From: an uncultured Clostridia bacterium
GTDB taxonomy: Bacteria > Bacillota > Clostridia > Oscillospirales > Acutalibacteraceae
Assembly (NCBI GenBank): GCA_946500295.1
Contig: CAMMVF010000006.1
Span: forward strand, 1-64,000
DNA: 64,000 nt
Direction of reading: 5' to 3'
Numbering within the stretch: the stretch's first letter is position 1; each line of letters begins with the position of its first letter. Position numbers and translations under genes: made by a program. The notes under the pieces were generated by a model, which saw only the letters and a program-made list of their open reading frames with translations, was not told the DNA's origin and did no database searches. Shown here piece after piece: positions 26,363-36,469 of the stretch.

Positions 26363-27670
26363 TTATTCATCAAAAATTGAAACGATTTCGCCGTCGAGAA
26401 TTCTGTTCATGTTTTTAACTGCGCAGAAATTACCGCACATAGAGCAGGTGTCTTCCTTTTCGGGCTTTGCGGATTCTCTGTACCGTCTGGCTTTTTCCGG
26501 GTCTATAGCCAGCTTAAACATACCTTCCCAATCCAAGGCTTTTCGCGCTTTATCCATCTGTAAATCCCAGTCGATAGCCCCGGGTACTCCCTTGGCTATG
26601 TCTGCGCTGTGGGCGGCTATTCTGGCTGCGATAATGCCTTCCTTAACGTCGTCAACATCGGGCAATCTCAGGTGCTCAGCCGGTGTTACGTAGCATAAAA
26701 ACGCAGCTCCGCTTGATGCTGCAATAGCTCCGCCAATAGCCGAGGTTATGTGGTCGTATCCGGGAGCTATATCGGTGACAATAGGACCGAGCACATAAAA
26801 CGGAGCGCCGTGGCAGAGAGTCTTTTGTATCTCCATGTTGGCAGCTATTTGATTAATTGGCATGTGTCCCGGACCCTCTATCATAATCTGTACGTCCTTT
26901 TCCCATGCTCTTTTGGTAAGCTCTCCAAGTGTGATAAGCTCCTCAATCTGCGAAGCGTCTGTAGCGTCCATCAGGCAGCCCGGACGGCAGGCGTCTCCCA
27001 GGCTGAGGGTAATATCATATTCCCTGCATATATCAAGGATTTCATCATAGTGCTCGTAAAACGGGTTTTCCTCGCCTGTCATTTCCATCCACGCAAAAAT
27101 TATCGAACCGCCTCTCGACACGATATTCATAAGCCTCTTATTCTTCTTAAATTTTTTTGCGGTCTCTTTGTTAATTCCGCAGTGAATGGTCATGAAATCT
27201 ACTCCGTCTTCTGCGTGCATTTTCGCAATGTCAATCCACTCTCTTGAAGTTATCTTACCCAAAGCCTTGTGGTAGTAAACCACTGCATCATAAATCGGGA
27301 CTGTGCCTATCATAGCAGGGCACTCTGTTGTAAGCTTCTTTCTAAACTTTCTTGTGTCACCGTATGAGCTCAAATCCATAATCGCTTCAGCTCCCATGTC
27401 AACGGCGCTTTTGACCTTCTCATATTCCATGTCCAAATCCTTGCAATCCCTCGAAGTACCGAGATTTACGTTAATCTTAGTCTTGAGCATAGAGCCGAGC
27501 GCATTAGGCTCAATACAGGTGTGAAGCTTGTTGCAGGGTATAATTACCTTACCCTCAGCCATCAACTGCATGAGCTTTTCTTTATCAATTCCTTCTTTTT
27601 TTGAGACTACTTCCATCTCTTTGGTAAATATTCCGCGCCTAGCAGCGTCCATTTGCGTAGTGTAATTCAC
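26363..27670 (-). CDS. thiC: Phosphomethylpyrimidine synthase
   Basis: Encodes 435 residues. This radical-SAM enzyme rearranges AIR into HMP-P, the pyrimidine half of thiamine. The C-terminal cluster motif [11 protein letters not shown] (CxxCxxxxC) is present. Other signatures include [19 protein letters not shown] and [13 protein letters not shown]. Translation starts at GTG 27670 ([16 protein letters not shown]) after AGGAGG; the upstream extension in the same frame crosses the terminator and is not coding. A TPP riboswitch controls it. Confidence 0.97.
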   Translation of the reverse strand: MNYTTQMDAARRGIFTKEMEVVSKKEGIDKEKLMQLMAEGKVIIPCNKLHTCIEPNALGSMLKTKINVNLGTSRDCKDLDMEYEKVKSAVDMGAEAIMDLSSYGDTRKFRKKLTTECPAMIGTVPIYDAVVYYHKALGKITSREWIDIAKMHAEDGVDFMTIHCGINKETAKKFKKNKRLMNIVSRGGSIIFAWMEMTGEENPFYEHYDEILDICREYDITLSLGDACRPGCLMDATDASQIEELITLGELTKRAWEKDVQIMIEGPGHMPINQIAANMEIQKTLCHGAPFYVLGPIVTDIAPGYDHITSAIGGAIAASSGAAFLCYVTPAEHLRLPDVDDVKEGIIAARIAAHSADIAKGVPGAIDWDLQMDKARKALDWEGMFKLAIDPEKARRYRESAKPEKEDTCSMCGNFCAVKNMNRILDGEIVSIFDE

Positions 27671-27690
27671 GCTTAACCTCCTAAATAATA

Positions 27691-27737
27691 AAAAAATAAA
27701 ACAGGCGTATCCCACCGCAGGTAGGACTCAGCCTGTT
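27691..27737 (-). terminator. Expression-platform terminator of the thiC riboswitch
   Basis: AACAGGC (27737-27731) pairs with GCCTGTT (27706-27700), extended inside by TCC/GGA and ACC/GGT pairs, then TTTATTTTTTT. It ends just before the AGGAGG of thiC, so it fits premature termination when TPP is bound. Confidence 0.82.
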
Positions 27738-27743
27738 ATCAAG

Positions 27744-27820
27744 CTCCTCCCTGCGTTGGCATTACCCAAATCAGGTATAAGGGTCGAAGTCGAACTTCCT
27801 CTCAGCAAAAGCTCCCCTGT
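27744..27820 (-). ncRNA. TPP riboswitch (THI element)
   Basis: The conserved THI-box parts are seen in order on the minus strand: GGGGAGC, GCTGAGAGG, GACCC, ACCTGATTTGGGTAATGCC and GCAGGGA. It lies about 75 bases before thiC. With thiamine pyrophosphate bound, the adjoining terminator should form and shut off thiC, the HAD gene, thiD and probably the HIT gene. Confidence 0.96.
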
Positions 27821-27835
27821 ATAATTTTAAATCTT

Positions 27836-27990
27836 CGCCCGCGTGACAAGCTCGTTTGATCACGCCAGCGACGATTGTAACCGTTGCCGGGGAGCTTTGC
27901 TCCTCAGGGTTTCGGTGGGGGATTATAACTCCAACCGAAACCCTGAATGTCCCCCGCCGCCTACAGAGGCGGGGGACATCGGCGACTTGG
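27836..27990 (-). repeat. GC-rich multi-hairpin block in the thiC leader
   Basis: Between the thiC promoter and the TPP riboswitch lie about 155 bases far richer in G+C than the flanks. They hold at least four stems: GTCCCCCGCC/GGCGGCGGGGGAC, CAGGGTTTCGGT/ACCGAAACCCTG, GGAGC/GCTCC and GCGTGA/TCACGC. The block is not part of the THI element. It may be an inserted palindromic repeat or an extra regulatory RNA. Confidence 0.6.
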
Positions 27991-28000
27991 TTATAGTCTA

Positions 28001-28029
28001 ACTGTAGCATTTTATACTCATTTTGTCAA
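28001..28029 (-). promoter_or_regulatory. Promoter of the thiC operon
   Basis: On the minus strand TTGACA (28029-28024), a 17-base spacer and TACAGT (28006-28001). The transcript would carry the GC-rich block and then the riboswitch. Confidence 0.65.
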
Positions 28030-28193
28030 TATAGCTAATCACATAGTTTAATATATACAAAGGTTTACAATAGCTGTGTTTTGGGATTTGTATGTGACTA
28101 TAAATATGACTTATAATCTCACTAATTACTTAACGCTATATTCATGAAATAATGCACATAAATATACGGATGAGCGCTTGCTTTTTATTATTG

Positions 28194-28222
28194 TTGACTT
28201 TTTATGGGAGTAGATGTATAAT
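28194..28222 (+). promoter_or_regulatory. Promoter of the large surface-protein gene
   Basis: TTGACT (28194-28199), a 17-base spacer and TATAAT (28217-28222), about 95 bases before the start codon. Confidence 0.75.
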
Positions 28223-28316
28223 TTTTATGTGAACTTGTATAAAGACATATATCATTGTAATAATTGAAAGCTTTCTTTTTGAAAAATATAGGTATATGAT
28301 TTTGGGAGGAATATTC

Positions 28317-31300
28317 GTGATAAATATTGCAAAACACATTAGAATATCTTTAGCCTTGCGCCGTATGTTGGCGTTGGTTTTGGCTGTCAATGTTGCCATT
28401 GCATCCATTCTCATATTTATAATTGACGCCGCAGCATTAATGACCGAACCTAATCGGTTGAACACTATGACCGGCTATGCAAGCTTGGTTGACTATGAAA
28501 ACGCCTTGTGGGACGATATTCTGGATCAGACCTTTGTTTGGGATGAAAATAATGATGATGCTGTAAATCCCCAAAAGGGAACAAGTCGTATGCCTATACA
28601 TTATTATAATAAAAGAGTTAGGGACGGTAACCCTTATTTCAACTGGCAATATAATGTAGTTGAAGCGTCAGGAGGCTCGTCTGAATTGACCGAAACGGAG
28701 ACAATCACCTACCCCGCCGACTCAGTTCAAAGCGGAGCTAATCCGGCACAAACGATAAATATAAGTGAAACCAGTGTTACATACACAGTTTACAATGTTG
28801 CCAATGCAGCTCAATTGGAGGCGGCAATGTCAGCGTTTAATACCTCAGGCGTAAGCATAAAGATCAATCTTCTCGGAGATATTGATCTCAAGGGCTATGA
28901 ACAGCTATGGACTCATTACGAATTTAGTGGAGTTAGTAGATGCCTGTATATCGAGGGTAACGGTTATACTATCTATAATATGAAATCATATAGAAATGGT
29001 GATTACGGTGGCTTTATAGGCACGATGAACAGCAGTATCCGATTAGTGATGAAAAATCTGAATTTTTCAAACTGTATTACTTTTGCTAATGAGAGATCTG
29101 CAATAGTCATTGGTTATAACAATGGTAATGAATTTTACCTTGAAAATGTGAATGTTTTCGACTCTTTGGTTTTCAACTCTCAAAGTAATACCGGAGCATT
29201 AATTGGCAGATCGCAGAGTTATTCCAACGGCAACAGATTTATCAGGAACTGCTCTGCGTCAAACTGCTATGTCCGTGGTACCGACCACTCGGGAAGCCTT
29301 ACAGGCTGTCAGTTTGGTTCATCTAATCAGCCTCAGGTTAAGTATGACGCTCCTTTCCCGGAGCATCCGGAAACATGGGTTTTAGGGTCGAATAAAAATG
29401 CTTTCTCGGAAATTATAGAAAACTGCTATACCCTTGACTGTACGGCGTTCAGTGTTGGCGATGCAGGTGATTCCGGAGCATTTGTCTCCTGCGGCAATAG
29501 AATGACAATAAGAAACTGCTTTACAAACTCCACCGTGTATGGACGAACTAATACCGGAGGCTTTATCGGAAGAGTTGTAACTACTTCTGCCGGCAATACA
29601 ACAGGAATGTATGACGATGCTGGTAAACAACGAGTTGAATTATACTGTGAAAATTGCTATGCCTCCGGCAGTGTAGAGGGAACGGAGAATATCGGAGGTT
29701 TTGCAGCTTTGGAAACTCCTAAAAACGCCGCCGGAGGCGGGGGAGTTTCAGTATTTAAAAACTGTTATTCCACAGCGATGGTGGGCATGGACTTTGCAGG
29801 CACGCATCTCGGAGGCTTCATGGGTAAGATGGCAACCAGAAGCAGTGCTAATCAAAACAGCAGTGCAACCATACAAGTAGATACGGATGAAAACGGCAAT
29901 CCGATATACAACACCGAGGACGGAACTCGTACTGCTGCCCCTGTTCCGGGTTCTGTTTTTATAAACTGCTATGCAGCCGGCGAGGTTGGCAATATCAATA
30001 CCTTTACCGATACAGACTATGAAACAGCGACTCAAAATCAAACCGGGTCATACAGAACGATCTCAGGGAGAAATATGCAGGGCGGTTTTTTAGGCTTTGC
30101 TGTAAAAGCCGATCTGGGGGGTGATAGCGGCAATTATACTGCAACCGCCTTCACCCCTCTTGCTCACGGCACCTTTGTAAACTGCTACTACGATATGCAA
30201 ACCACGGGAATGAGAGAGCGTGCGGTAGGCTTTTCCGAGCAGTACACAAGCAGGGAAGACTATACCTCCGAGCTTAAATCCCAAATTCCCGGTGTTACCG
30301 GCGTTTACACCGAACGCTCGGAAGCTAAGGGTGTTCCCGGGCTTACCGGAGCTGAGGGCGTGAGCGTTATGAGCGTCAGCAGCGGCTCTGACGAGTATCT
30401 CTACAGCGATGAAGTCTACCCCAGATTAAAGCAGCTCTCGGACAGCGAAGCGGTAAAAGCTAATTTCGGCAGCGAAGCCTATGTACCGGCTGACGGCGAA
30501 TCACAGGATGGCGCAGGGGAGAGAATAAAATCACAGCTCGACGAAAAAATTGAAATCGTCCGCCGCTACTCCGCAGCCTCAACCTCGACCGTACTTCTCA
30601 ACCATTGGGACAGCACAATGAATATGGACACCGGCTCACTCGGCGATGAAAACAACTGGATTCCAGGTTTGAGTCAAAATAAGCTTACCAGAGTTGCCGA
30701 TAGTGAGCGTACTGAGGAATATATATGGAATCAGTCAACCGATGGCTATCACTGGGAGATAACCTATGAGGGGCTTACCGCCGGAGAGTACGAGATGAAA
30801 ATCCAGCAGGGCAGCTCTTGGGCGTATAACTTCGGCAGCGATAAGTTCAACGGCTCAAACTGTATTCTGCAAGTTCCCATCGACTGTAACGCTACAATCT
30901 GCTTCGACTACGAGGGTCAGGTCAGTGTTGCCGGCGAATATACTAACTTCAAAATTTGGGCGGTTTATACCAACTCCTCAGGAAATATCATCGGCACTCA
31001 GGAGCTTGGAAAGAACGAGAGTATATCGAGTATATGGACAGTTGCAGGTAGCTTTTCCGACTTTGCTGAAAATGCAGATTGGAACGTCGAAAACCCACGC
31101 TTTAATATGTCCTACATTGGCGACGATAAATATATGCTCACCCTGAGCAACGTCCCTGCCGGAAGGTATGAATTTAAAATTGCGAAGAACAACAGCTGGG
31201 CTGTGTCCTACGGCTTGGGAGGCACGCTCGACGGGGGAAATATGAGCTTTACTCTGGGCAGAGCCTCCGACCTCACCTTTGTATTCGACGAAATCACTCA

Positions 31301-34300
31301 CATGACTGAGGTTTCTGCCACCGTGCGAGGAGCGCTTACCGAGGTGAATGTTGAATCCCCGGTTTACAGTTTTGAGGGTTACTCCGTTATCGGCGCAGCC
31401 GCAATCACCGGTCACGGCTGGCTCGACAGCGCTCAGGCTCTTGAAGATGGTGAGCTTACCTACAACGATAATACTCAATTATACGAGAGCGAAGTCTTTG
31501 TTGTAAACCGTGAAAGCTTCGGCAAGGGCTACGGCTATAAAGTAATCGAAAACGGGGAGGATAAGGGAAGTAACAATAACTTCTTTATAAACACAAATAT
31601 TCCTGAGCAAATAACGGAAATCGGCATTAAGTTTACATATGACTCTGTGACAGGAACCGCCAAAGCTGTTTGTGTAAATCCGAACAATCTCGAGGATACG
31701 AGCTATGCAGACTATATCGAGGACAATATGCCTTATGATGCTTTTGGTGTCCTCGGCACTGAACAGCTCACAGGCTTTAACTGGGATAGTCCAAATTCCG
31801 AGGGTAAATACGCTTGGGACAATGAAGCAAACTATATGGAGCATTATGCTGGAGTTTACACTAAAACCTACTCAAATGTACCGGCAGGAGATCATGCCTT
31901 TAAAATCGCCGCTAATGGTACATTCGATACAGGTGTTGAATACGGGCAGTTTGAAAGTAACGAAAACTATGTTTTCACAACCAACGCAACCTCGGATGTA
32001 ACCATTACCTTTAACAGAGACACAGGTATGATATCTGTTCACAGCGACGCTATAGAGCTTGAGCAGTATGTAGTTTCAGGCAATGAAGCGCTTACGGGGG
32101 AAAACTTTGGCACTACAACCAATCTAATGTCCCAAGACCACGACACAGGACTATATACATACTCCTTTGAGAATCTTTCGCCGGCGGACAGCGACGGCAA
32201 CCCCATAACCTATGCCTTTAAGGTTGTAAAATACGGCATGACTAACTCAAGGGAGAATGAGGTATTTACAATTATTGACTCCGATACGGGTCAGCCCCCG
32301 GAGGGTAACTTTAGCCTCAATATTGCCTACGATTCCAACTCCAGAGCTACTACCTATACTCTCACAAATTCTCAGGGCGATGATTGCTCGAAATATATCA
32401 AAGAGCCTACAATTACCTCCTACTCAGTGCTTGGCGATATAGGCTTAACAGGCTACAACTGGGACAATCCGACCGATGGCGACCCCACCGGAGAGCACGG
32501 CGAAATGACGCTCCAAAACGGCGTATATGTAAAGCGGTATGAAAATGTCGATGTAAGCTCGGTAGCCGCTAACCTCTCCTTCAAGGTAGCTGCAAACGGA
32601 ACCTTCAGCTCGGGCTTAAGCTACGGAAATTCCTTGGGTGGGAACTACAGCCTGAACCTTGTAAGCCCTAACGAAACTGTAACCACTTGCAGCGTGACCA
32701 TATATTTTGACCCCAATACACATCAAATCAGCGTAAATGTTGACCCGGAGGATTGTCTCGCAGTTGTAAATGAAGCTGAGTTTGAGTGGTATCTCTGCGG
32801 CGATTACCGGATTGTATCCTCCTCAGCATTCATTGCAGCCGATACTACCTACGATACCGTCAGAGACATCACCGCCGACTTTTCCTTCACTGCAGCGCCC
32901 AATCTCGATTGGTCGCTTGACGAAGAATTGAATAAAGAAAAATATTTTGATTCAAGCGTAAAGTTCAATCTTGATTATACGGTGGACGGCAAAAGCATTT
33001 CAGGCTCGTTTGATAACCCCGTGCTTGAGCTTGTAAATGAAGAGGTTACAAATGAAAACGGCGATAATATGGGCTATACGCAAACCCATTGCTATGAGTT
33101 CATACCGGGAAAACAGTATGTAAATGTAAGCTGTTCGGGAGACGTAACAAGACCCACGTCTCCATCCTCACAGCCCGAAGCAGGGGAGAATGCCGGCTAC
33201 ATTGCCAGCAGATATCTGAGGCTGATACCCACTATCTATATTGAAGCGGGAAACGACGCTAATATAGACGTAATACAGGCGGGCAGCGATGCCAGTCTGG
33301 AAAATGTCAACAATGTTGTTACCTATGACAGTAACTCCGATACCGGCGTTACTTTTAAAACAAGTGACAACGTTGCTATAGAAGACGAGTATTTCAGCTA
33401 CTATAATCTGGCTCTGACCGCCGGTTATCTGATTACAGACGAGGTCGGACTGGGATATTTCGGCAGCTACAAAAAAGCTGATGGAGATGTCAATACAAAT
33501 CGCAACGGTGCCTCCTATATTCAAAATTACGACTCTAACCGCCAAAGAAGCAGAACTAAGGAATATAACAGTGCGGATTATTTCGCCATGTCCTCTGTTT
33601 TTGCCGAGTCGGCGTCTTATTCGGATGAAAATATCCCTCTGTTTACAAATGATGATAATACGGGCAAGACAACGAATCTCTATGTAGACGAACTGAGAGA
33701 GCAGTCGCTTATTGGTAATTCCTACTCAACATTAGACGGCGATACAACAAACCCGGCTAAAACCATAATTAAGGTTTATAAAATGGGCGAAGGCTCAAGC
33801 TACTCAAAGGTCTTTATGAGCACTGACTCAAATAATGTTTCGTACTATACCAACTATCTTAAGTGGTCGGGACAGCAGGCGTTTGATTTTTCAGACGCAG
33901 GCGATTATTATGTATTATTTTTCTGGTCGATGCCCGACGGACGCTTCACCCAGGATTCCAAAATGGTGCATATTCATTCAGGAAGCGGTGAAATTTCCAA
34001 ATCCGTTGATAAGACCTATATCGAAAATACAGCAGACACGGATGACATTGACAACGAACTCACCACCGAGAATAAAGAAATCACCTATACCGTCACCTAC
34101 ATCAACCGCTCGGTCGGCGATTTCACGATTTACGATGTTTTACCCTATAATGGAGATGCGAGATACTCAGAGGACTTGGATCAAGACGGAAATAAGGATA
34201 TAAGACACACAAAAATCACCGGGAATCTAAGGCTAAAGAGTATCAGCTACGATTATACCTATACACCAGATGATGAGGGCGAAGCCGGAGACGCTTCCGT

Positions 34301-35792
34301 TTCAGGCTATTACTATACTACCGACTCCGTTTTCGTCAACGACAACGGAAGCTATCTGTCTGATGATTTTGATGACGCTACTGTGACATGGACTCAAATC
34401 ACCGACGGTCAAACGCTTCCCGACATCAATCCTACCGCCCTTAAACTGACTGGAGAACAGACGACCAACGGAGAAACCGTAGTAACCTTGACCTACACTG
34501 TAGAGCCGACCAATACAAGCATAGGAGATAATTACGTCAACAACGCCTTTTTTGAGTTCTCTGATAACTATATCGGGCAGGGAATCAAAGGCTACAGTAA
34601 CTATGTTACTACAGTCGTAGTTGGCAGTCAGCTCAGCGGATATGCGTTCTATGATACAAATTCCAATGGTCGCTTTGATGCAAACGAGCCGAGTATCGAG
34701 GGCTTGAGAGCAAAGCTGATTATGTTCAACAGCGACGGAAGCGATGGTGAAGTTCTTGATACTTGTGATACAAATGCTGCGGGCTATTACAGCTTTGAAA
34801 ATATCAAGACAATAACGCCGGTGACAGTTGACAGCACTACAAGCGGCACACACAAGCAGTACAAAGTTATCTTTGAGGATGCAAATGCCGACGGACAGCT
34901 AACTCTGCATTATGGTGAGAATCGGACGGCAGAAGTTAATTTAAGCGATGTTAAGGTAACTCGTACACTCAATCCCTCTCCTGCTGAAAGCCATACAGGC
35001 TTGAAGGAAAGCTCAAGGAATCTCGCTGCCGCAGACGAAAATTCCCAAATGTACATCAATGAGAATTTGCCGACGGGCGAGAATATTCTGAGGTTTAACC
35101 GTTCTACAATGAATGACACTGTATACAACGTCTATGGTACGGTGGGCGAGGTTGCGGCATATCCGGCAACGACCGGCACTCCTGACTACTACTTTAACCG
35201 TAAGCTGCAAAATATCGGTTTGGTATCTTCTCAATCGCCGCAAGATGAAACTTACACCATTACCGTTAAAAAGCTGGACGCAAGTAATGATTCTCCAATG
35301 GAGGGCGTGCAGTTTAAGATAGAATATGATACCTCTGGCGAGGAAGATTATCAGACTATATATTATACCGTTGATAATGATGGTAACTTAAACTACAGCG
35401 ATTTTGCCGATGGAGCAACAGCCGCAGACAGCGTTGAAACAGGAGCAGACGGCAGCTTCAAAATTACCGGCTTGCCTGCTGGCGACTATCGAATTACCGA
35501 AGTCAAAACGCTTGACGGCTATCAGCTTTTAAGCAATGCGCGCGAAATCTCCTTGCCATACACAGGGGGAGTAACACAGGAGATTGAGCCTGATGAGAAC
35601 AGTGTCAAAAATCCAGGGCAGTTCAACGAGTATTACACCGCAGTCACTTTGACCCTCAAGAACAACAAACTCCCATCACTACCGTTTGCGGGTGTGACGA
35701 ACAATTTATGGCTTGTTTATTTACTTGGCTCTATATTGATACTTACGGCTGTCGGCATGACTGTTTTCGTCTATAACAGGCGCAGAATATAA
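28317..35792 (+). CDS. Giant wall-anchored protein with beta-helix and starch-binding-like modules
   Basis: Encodes 2491 residues. An N-terminal export helix (about 10-40) is followed by a beta-helix (about 160-635) with repeated xNCYAxGxVxG units like GLUG repeats. Next are about six tandem modules (about 775-1480) resembling the X25 starch-binding domains of pullulanases: openings such as YSVLGDIGLTGYNWD and FGVLGTEQLTGFNWD, cores such as AGRYEFKIAKNNSWA and SFKVAANGTF. After an unrecognised stretch come a DUF11-like domain (about 1905-2100), an SdrD-B-like domain (about 2105-2200) and a Cna-B-like domain (about 2310-2415). The end has an LPFAG sorting motif, a hydrophobic helix and YNRRRI. 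It is a probable sortase-anchored starch adhesin. I see no cohesin or dockerin. GTG 28317 follows GGGAGGA by 7 bases. Confidence 0.88.
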   Translation: MINIAKHIRISLALRRMLALVLAVNVAIASILIFIIDAAALMTEPNRLNTMTGYASLVDYENALWDDILDQTFVWDENNDDAVNPQKGTSRMPIHYYNKRVRDGNPYFNWQYNVVEASGGSSELTETETITYPADSVQSGANPAQTINISETSVTYTVYNVANAAQLEAAMSAFNTSGVSIKINLLGDIDLKGYEQLWTHYEFSGVSRCLYIEGNGYTIYNMKSYRNGDYGGFIGTMNSSIRLVMKNLNFSNCITFANERSAIVIGYNNGNEFYLENVNVFDSLVFNSQSNTGALIGRSQSYSNGNRFIRNCSASNCYVRGTDHSGSLTGCQFGSSNQPQVKYDAPFPEHPETWVLGSNKNAFSEIIENCYTLDCTAFSVGDAGDSGAFVSCGNRMTIRNCFTNSTVYGRTNTGGFIGRVVTTSAGNTTGMYDDAGKQRVELYCENCYASGSVEGTENIGGFAALETPKNAAGGGGVSVFKNCYSTAMVGMDFAGTHLGGFMGKMATRSSANQNSSATIQVDTDENGNPIYNTEDGTRTAAPVPGSVFINCYAAGEVGNINTFTDTDYETATQNQTGSYRTISGRNMQGGFLGFAVKADLGGDSGNYTATAFTPLAHGTFVNCYYDMQTTGMRERAVGFSEQYTSREDYTSELKSQIPGVTGVYTERSEAKGVPGLTGAEGVSVMSVSSGSDEYLYSDEVYPRLKQLSDSEAVKANFGSEAYVPADGESQDGAGERIKSQLDEKIEIVRRYSAASTSTVLLNHWDSTMNMDTGSLGDENNWIPGLSQNKLTRVADSERTEEYIWNQSTDGYHWEITYEGLTAGEYEMKIQQGSSWAYNFGSDKFNGSNCILQVPIDCNATICFDYEGQVSVAGEYTNFKIWAVYTNSSGNIIGTQELGKNESISSIWTVAGSFSDFAENADWNVENPRFNMSYIGDDKYMLTLSNVPAGRYEFKIAKNNSWAVSYGLGGTLDGGNMSFTLGRASDLTFVFDEITHMTEVSATVRGALTEVNVESPVYSFEGYSVIGAAAITGHGWLDSAQALEDGELTYNDNTQLYESEVFVVNRESFGKGYGYKVIENGEDKGSNNNFFINTNIPEQITEIGIKFTYDSVTGTAKAVCVNPNNLEDTSYADYIEDNMPYDAFGVLGTEQLTGFNWDSPNSEGKYAWDNEANYMEHYAGVYTKTYSNVPAGDHAFKIAANGTFDTGVEYGQFESNENYVFTTNATSDVTITFNRDTGMISVHSDAIELEQYVVSGNEALTGENFGTTTNLMSQDHDTGLYTYSFENLSPADSDGNPITYAFKVVKYGMTNSRENEVFTIIDSDTGQPPEGNFSLNIAYDSNSRATTYTLTNSQGDDCSKYIKEPTITSYSVLGDIGLTGYNWDNPTDGDPTGEHGEMTLQNGVYVKRYENVDVSSVAANLSFKVAANGTFSSGLSYGNSLGGNYSLNLVSPNETVTTCSVTIYFDPNTHQISVNVDPEDCLAVVNEAEFEWYLCGDYRIVSSSAFIAADTTYDTVRDITADFSFTAAPNLDWSLDEELNKEKYFDSSVKFNLDYTVDGKSISGSFDNPVLELVNEEVTNENGDNMGYTQTHCYEFIPGKQYVNVSCSGDVTRPTSPSSQPEAGENAGYIASRYLRLIPTIYIEAGNDANIDVIQAGSDASLENVNNVVTYDSNSDTGVTFKTSDNVAIEDEYFSYYNLALTAGYLITDEVGLGYFGSYKKADGDVNTNRNGASYIQNYDSNRQRSRTKEYNSADYFAMSSVFAESASYSDENIPLFTNDDNTGKTTNLYVDELREQSLIGNSYSTLDGDTTNPAKTIIKVYKMGEGSSYSKVFMSTDSNNVSYYTNYLKWSGQQAFDFSDAGDYYVLFFWSMPDGRFTQDSKMVHIHSGSGEISKSVDKTYIENTADTDDIDNELTTENKEITYTVTYINRSVGDFTIYDVLPYNGDARYSEDLDQDGNKDIRHTKITGNLRLKSISYDYTYTPDDEGEAGDASVSGYYYTTDSVFVNDNGSYLSDDFDDATVTWTQITDGQTLPDINPTALKLTGEQTTNGETVVTLTYTVEPTNTSIGDNYVNNAFFEFSDNYIGQGIKGYSNYVTTVVVGSQLSGYAFYDTNSNGRFDANEPSIEGLRAKLIMFNSDGSDGEVLDTCDTNAAGYYSFENIKTITPVTVDSTTSGTHKQYKVIFEDANADGQLTLHYGENRTAEVNLSDVKVTRTLNPSPAESHTGLKESSRNLAAADENSQMYINENLPTGENILRFNRSTMNDTVYNVYGTVGEVAAYPATTGTPDYYFNRKLQNIGLVSSQSPQDETYTITVKKLDASNDSPMEGVQFKIEYDTSGEEDYQTIYYTVDNDGNLNYSDFADGATAADSVETGADGSFKITGLPAGDYRITEVKTLDGYQLLSNAREISLPYTGGVTQEIEPDENSVKNPGQFNEYYTAVTLTLKNNKLPSLPFAGVTNNLWLVYLLGSILILTAVGMTVFVYNRRRI

Positions 35793-35841
35793 GCTTATAT
35801 TTTTCAGAAAGCGGGTCTGATACTCGCTCTCTCAATTTTAT

Positions 35842-35869
35842 TTGACAGTTTGCACGCTTGTGGTATAAT
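35842..35869 (+). promoter_or_regulatory. Promoter of the ferritin gene
   Basis: TTGACA (35842-35847), a 16-base spacer and TATAAT (35864-35869). No clear Fur or PerR box is visible nearby. Confidence 0.82.
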
Positions 35870-35918
35870 ATATTTGATAAGTTGAATTTAAACTTGTAAC
35901 TATTTTGGAGGTGCGATT

Positions 35919-36428
35919 ATGGACAAAAATTTAGCAGAGCTTTTGAACGACCAAATCAATAAAGAGTTTTACTCGGCATATCTTTATCTGGATATGGCAA
36001 ATTTCTATTCCGACAAAGGACTTGACGGGTTCGCAAACTGGTATGAAATTCAAGCGAAGGAAGAGCAGGATCATGCGATGCTGATTTATCAGTACTTGCA
36101 CAATAATAACGAGAAAGTAACGTTAAAGGCTATCGCTAAACCTGACAAAACATTTACAACCTTGATGGATCCGCTGAAAGCCGGTCTTGAGCATGAACAG
36201 TACGTTACCTCTTTGATTAATAACATCTATTCTGTCGCTACCCAGGTGCAGGATTATCGCACTGTTCAGTTCCTTGATTGGTTCGTTAAGGAACAGGGCG
36301 AGGAGGAGAAAAACTCGACTGATCTGATTACTAAAATGGAGTTGTTCGGCGATGATGCCAGAACTCTATATATGCTCAACAGTGAGCTTGCCGCCAGAGT
36401 ATATTCCGCACCCTCGCTTGTGCTTTAA
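35919..36428 (+). CDS. ftnA: Non-heme ferritin
   Basis: Encodes 169 residues, the usual bacterial ferritin length. It stores iron as a ferric mineral in a 24-subunit shell. The ferroxidase ligands are placed in NKEFYSAYLYLDMANFY (Glu about 17), KEEQDHAMLIY (Glu and His about 48-53) and FVKEQGEEEK. GGAGGTG precedes the ATG. It is probably transcribed with the small membrane protein that follows. Confidence 0.94.
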   Translation: MDKNLAELLNDQINKEFYSAYLYLDMANFYSDKGLDGFANWYEIQAKEEQDHAMLIYQYLHNNNEKVTLKAIAKPDKTFTTLMDPLKAGLEHEQYVTSLINNIYSVATQVQDYRTVQFLDWFVKEQGEEEKNSTDLITKMELFGDDARTLYMLNSELAARVYSAPSLVL

Positions 36429-36469
36429 TTTTGTTCATTTTGAAAAAATGGATAGTAAGGGGGAATAAA

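Noticed and set aside
29200-30200. Repeated DNA in the beta-helix part as a CRISPR or satellite array
   Set aside because: The repeats are protein-level (NCY units) at irregular spacing with diverged bases, not identical DNA repeats.
28317-35792. Cohesin or dockerin in the giant surface protein
   Set aside because: No calcium-loop pair or clear cohesin motif was seen; the repeated modules fit X25-like domains better.
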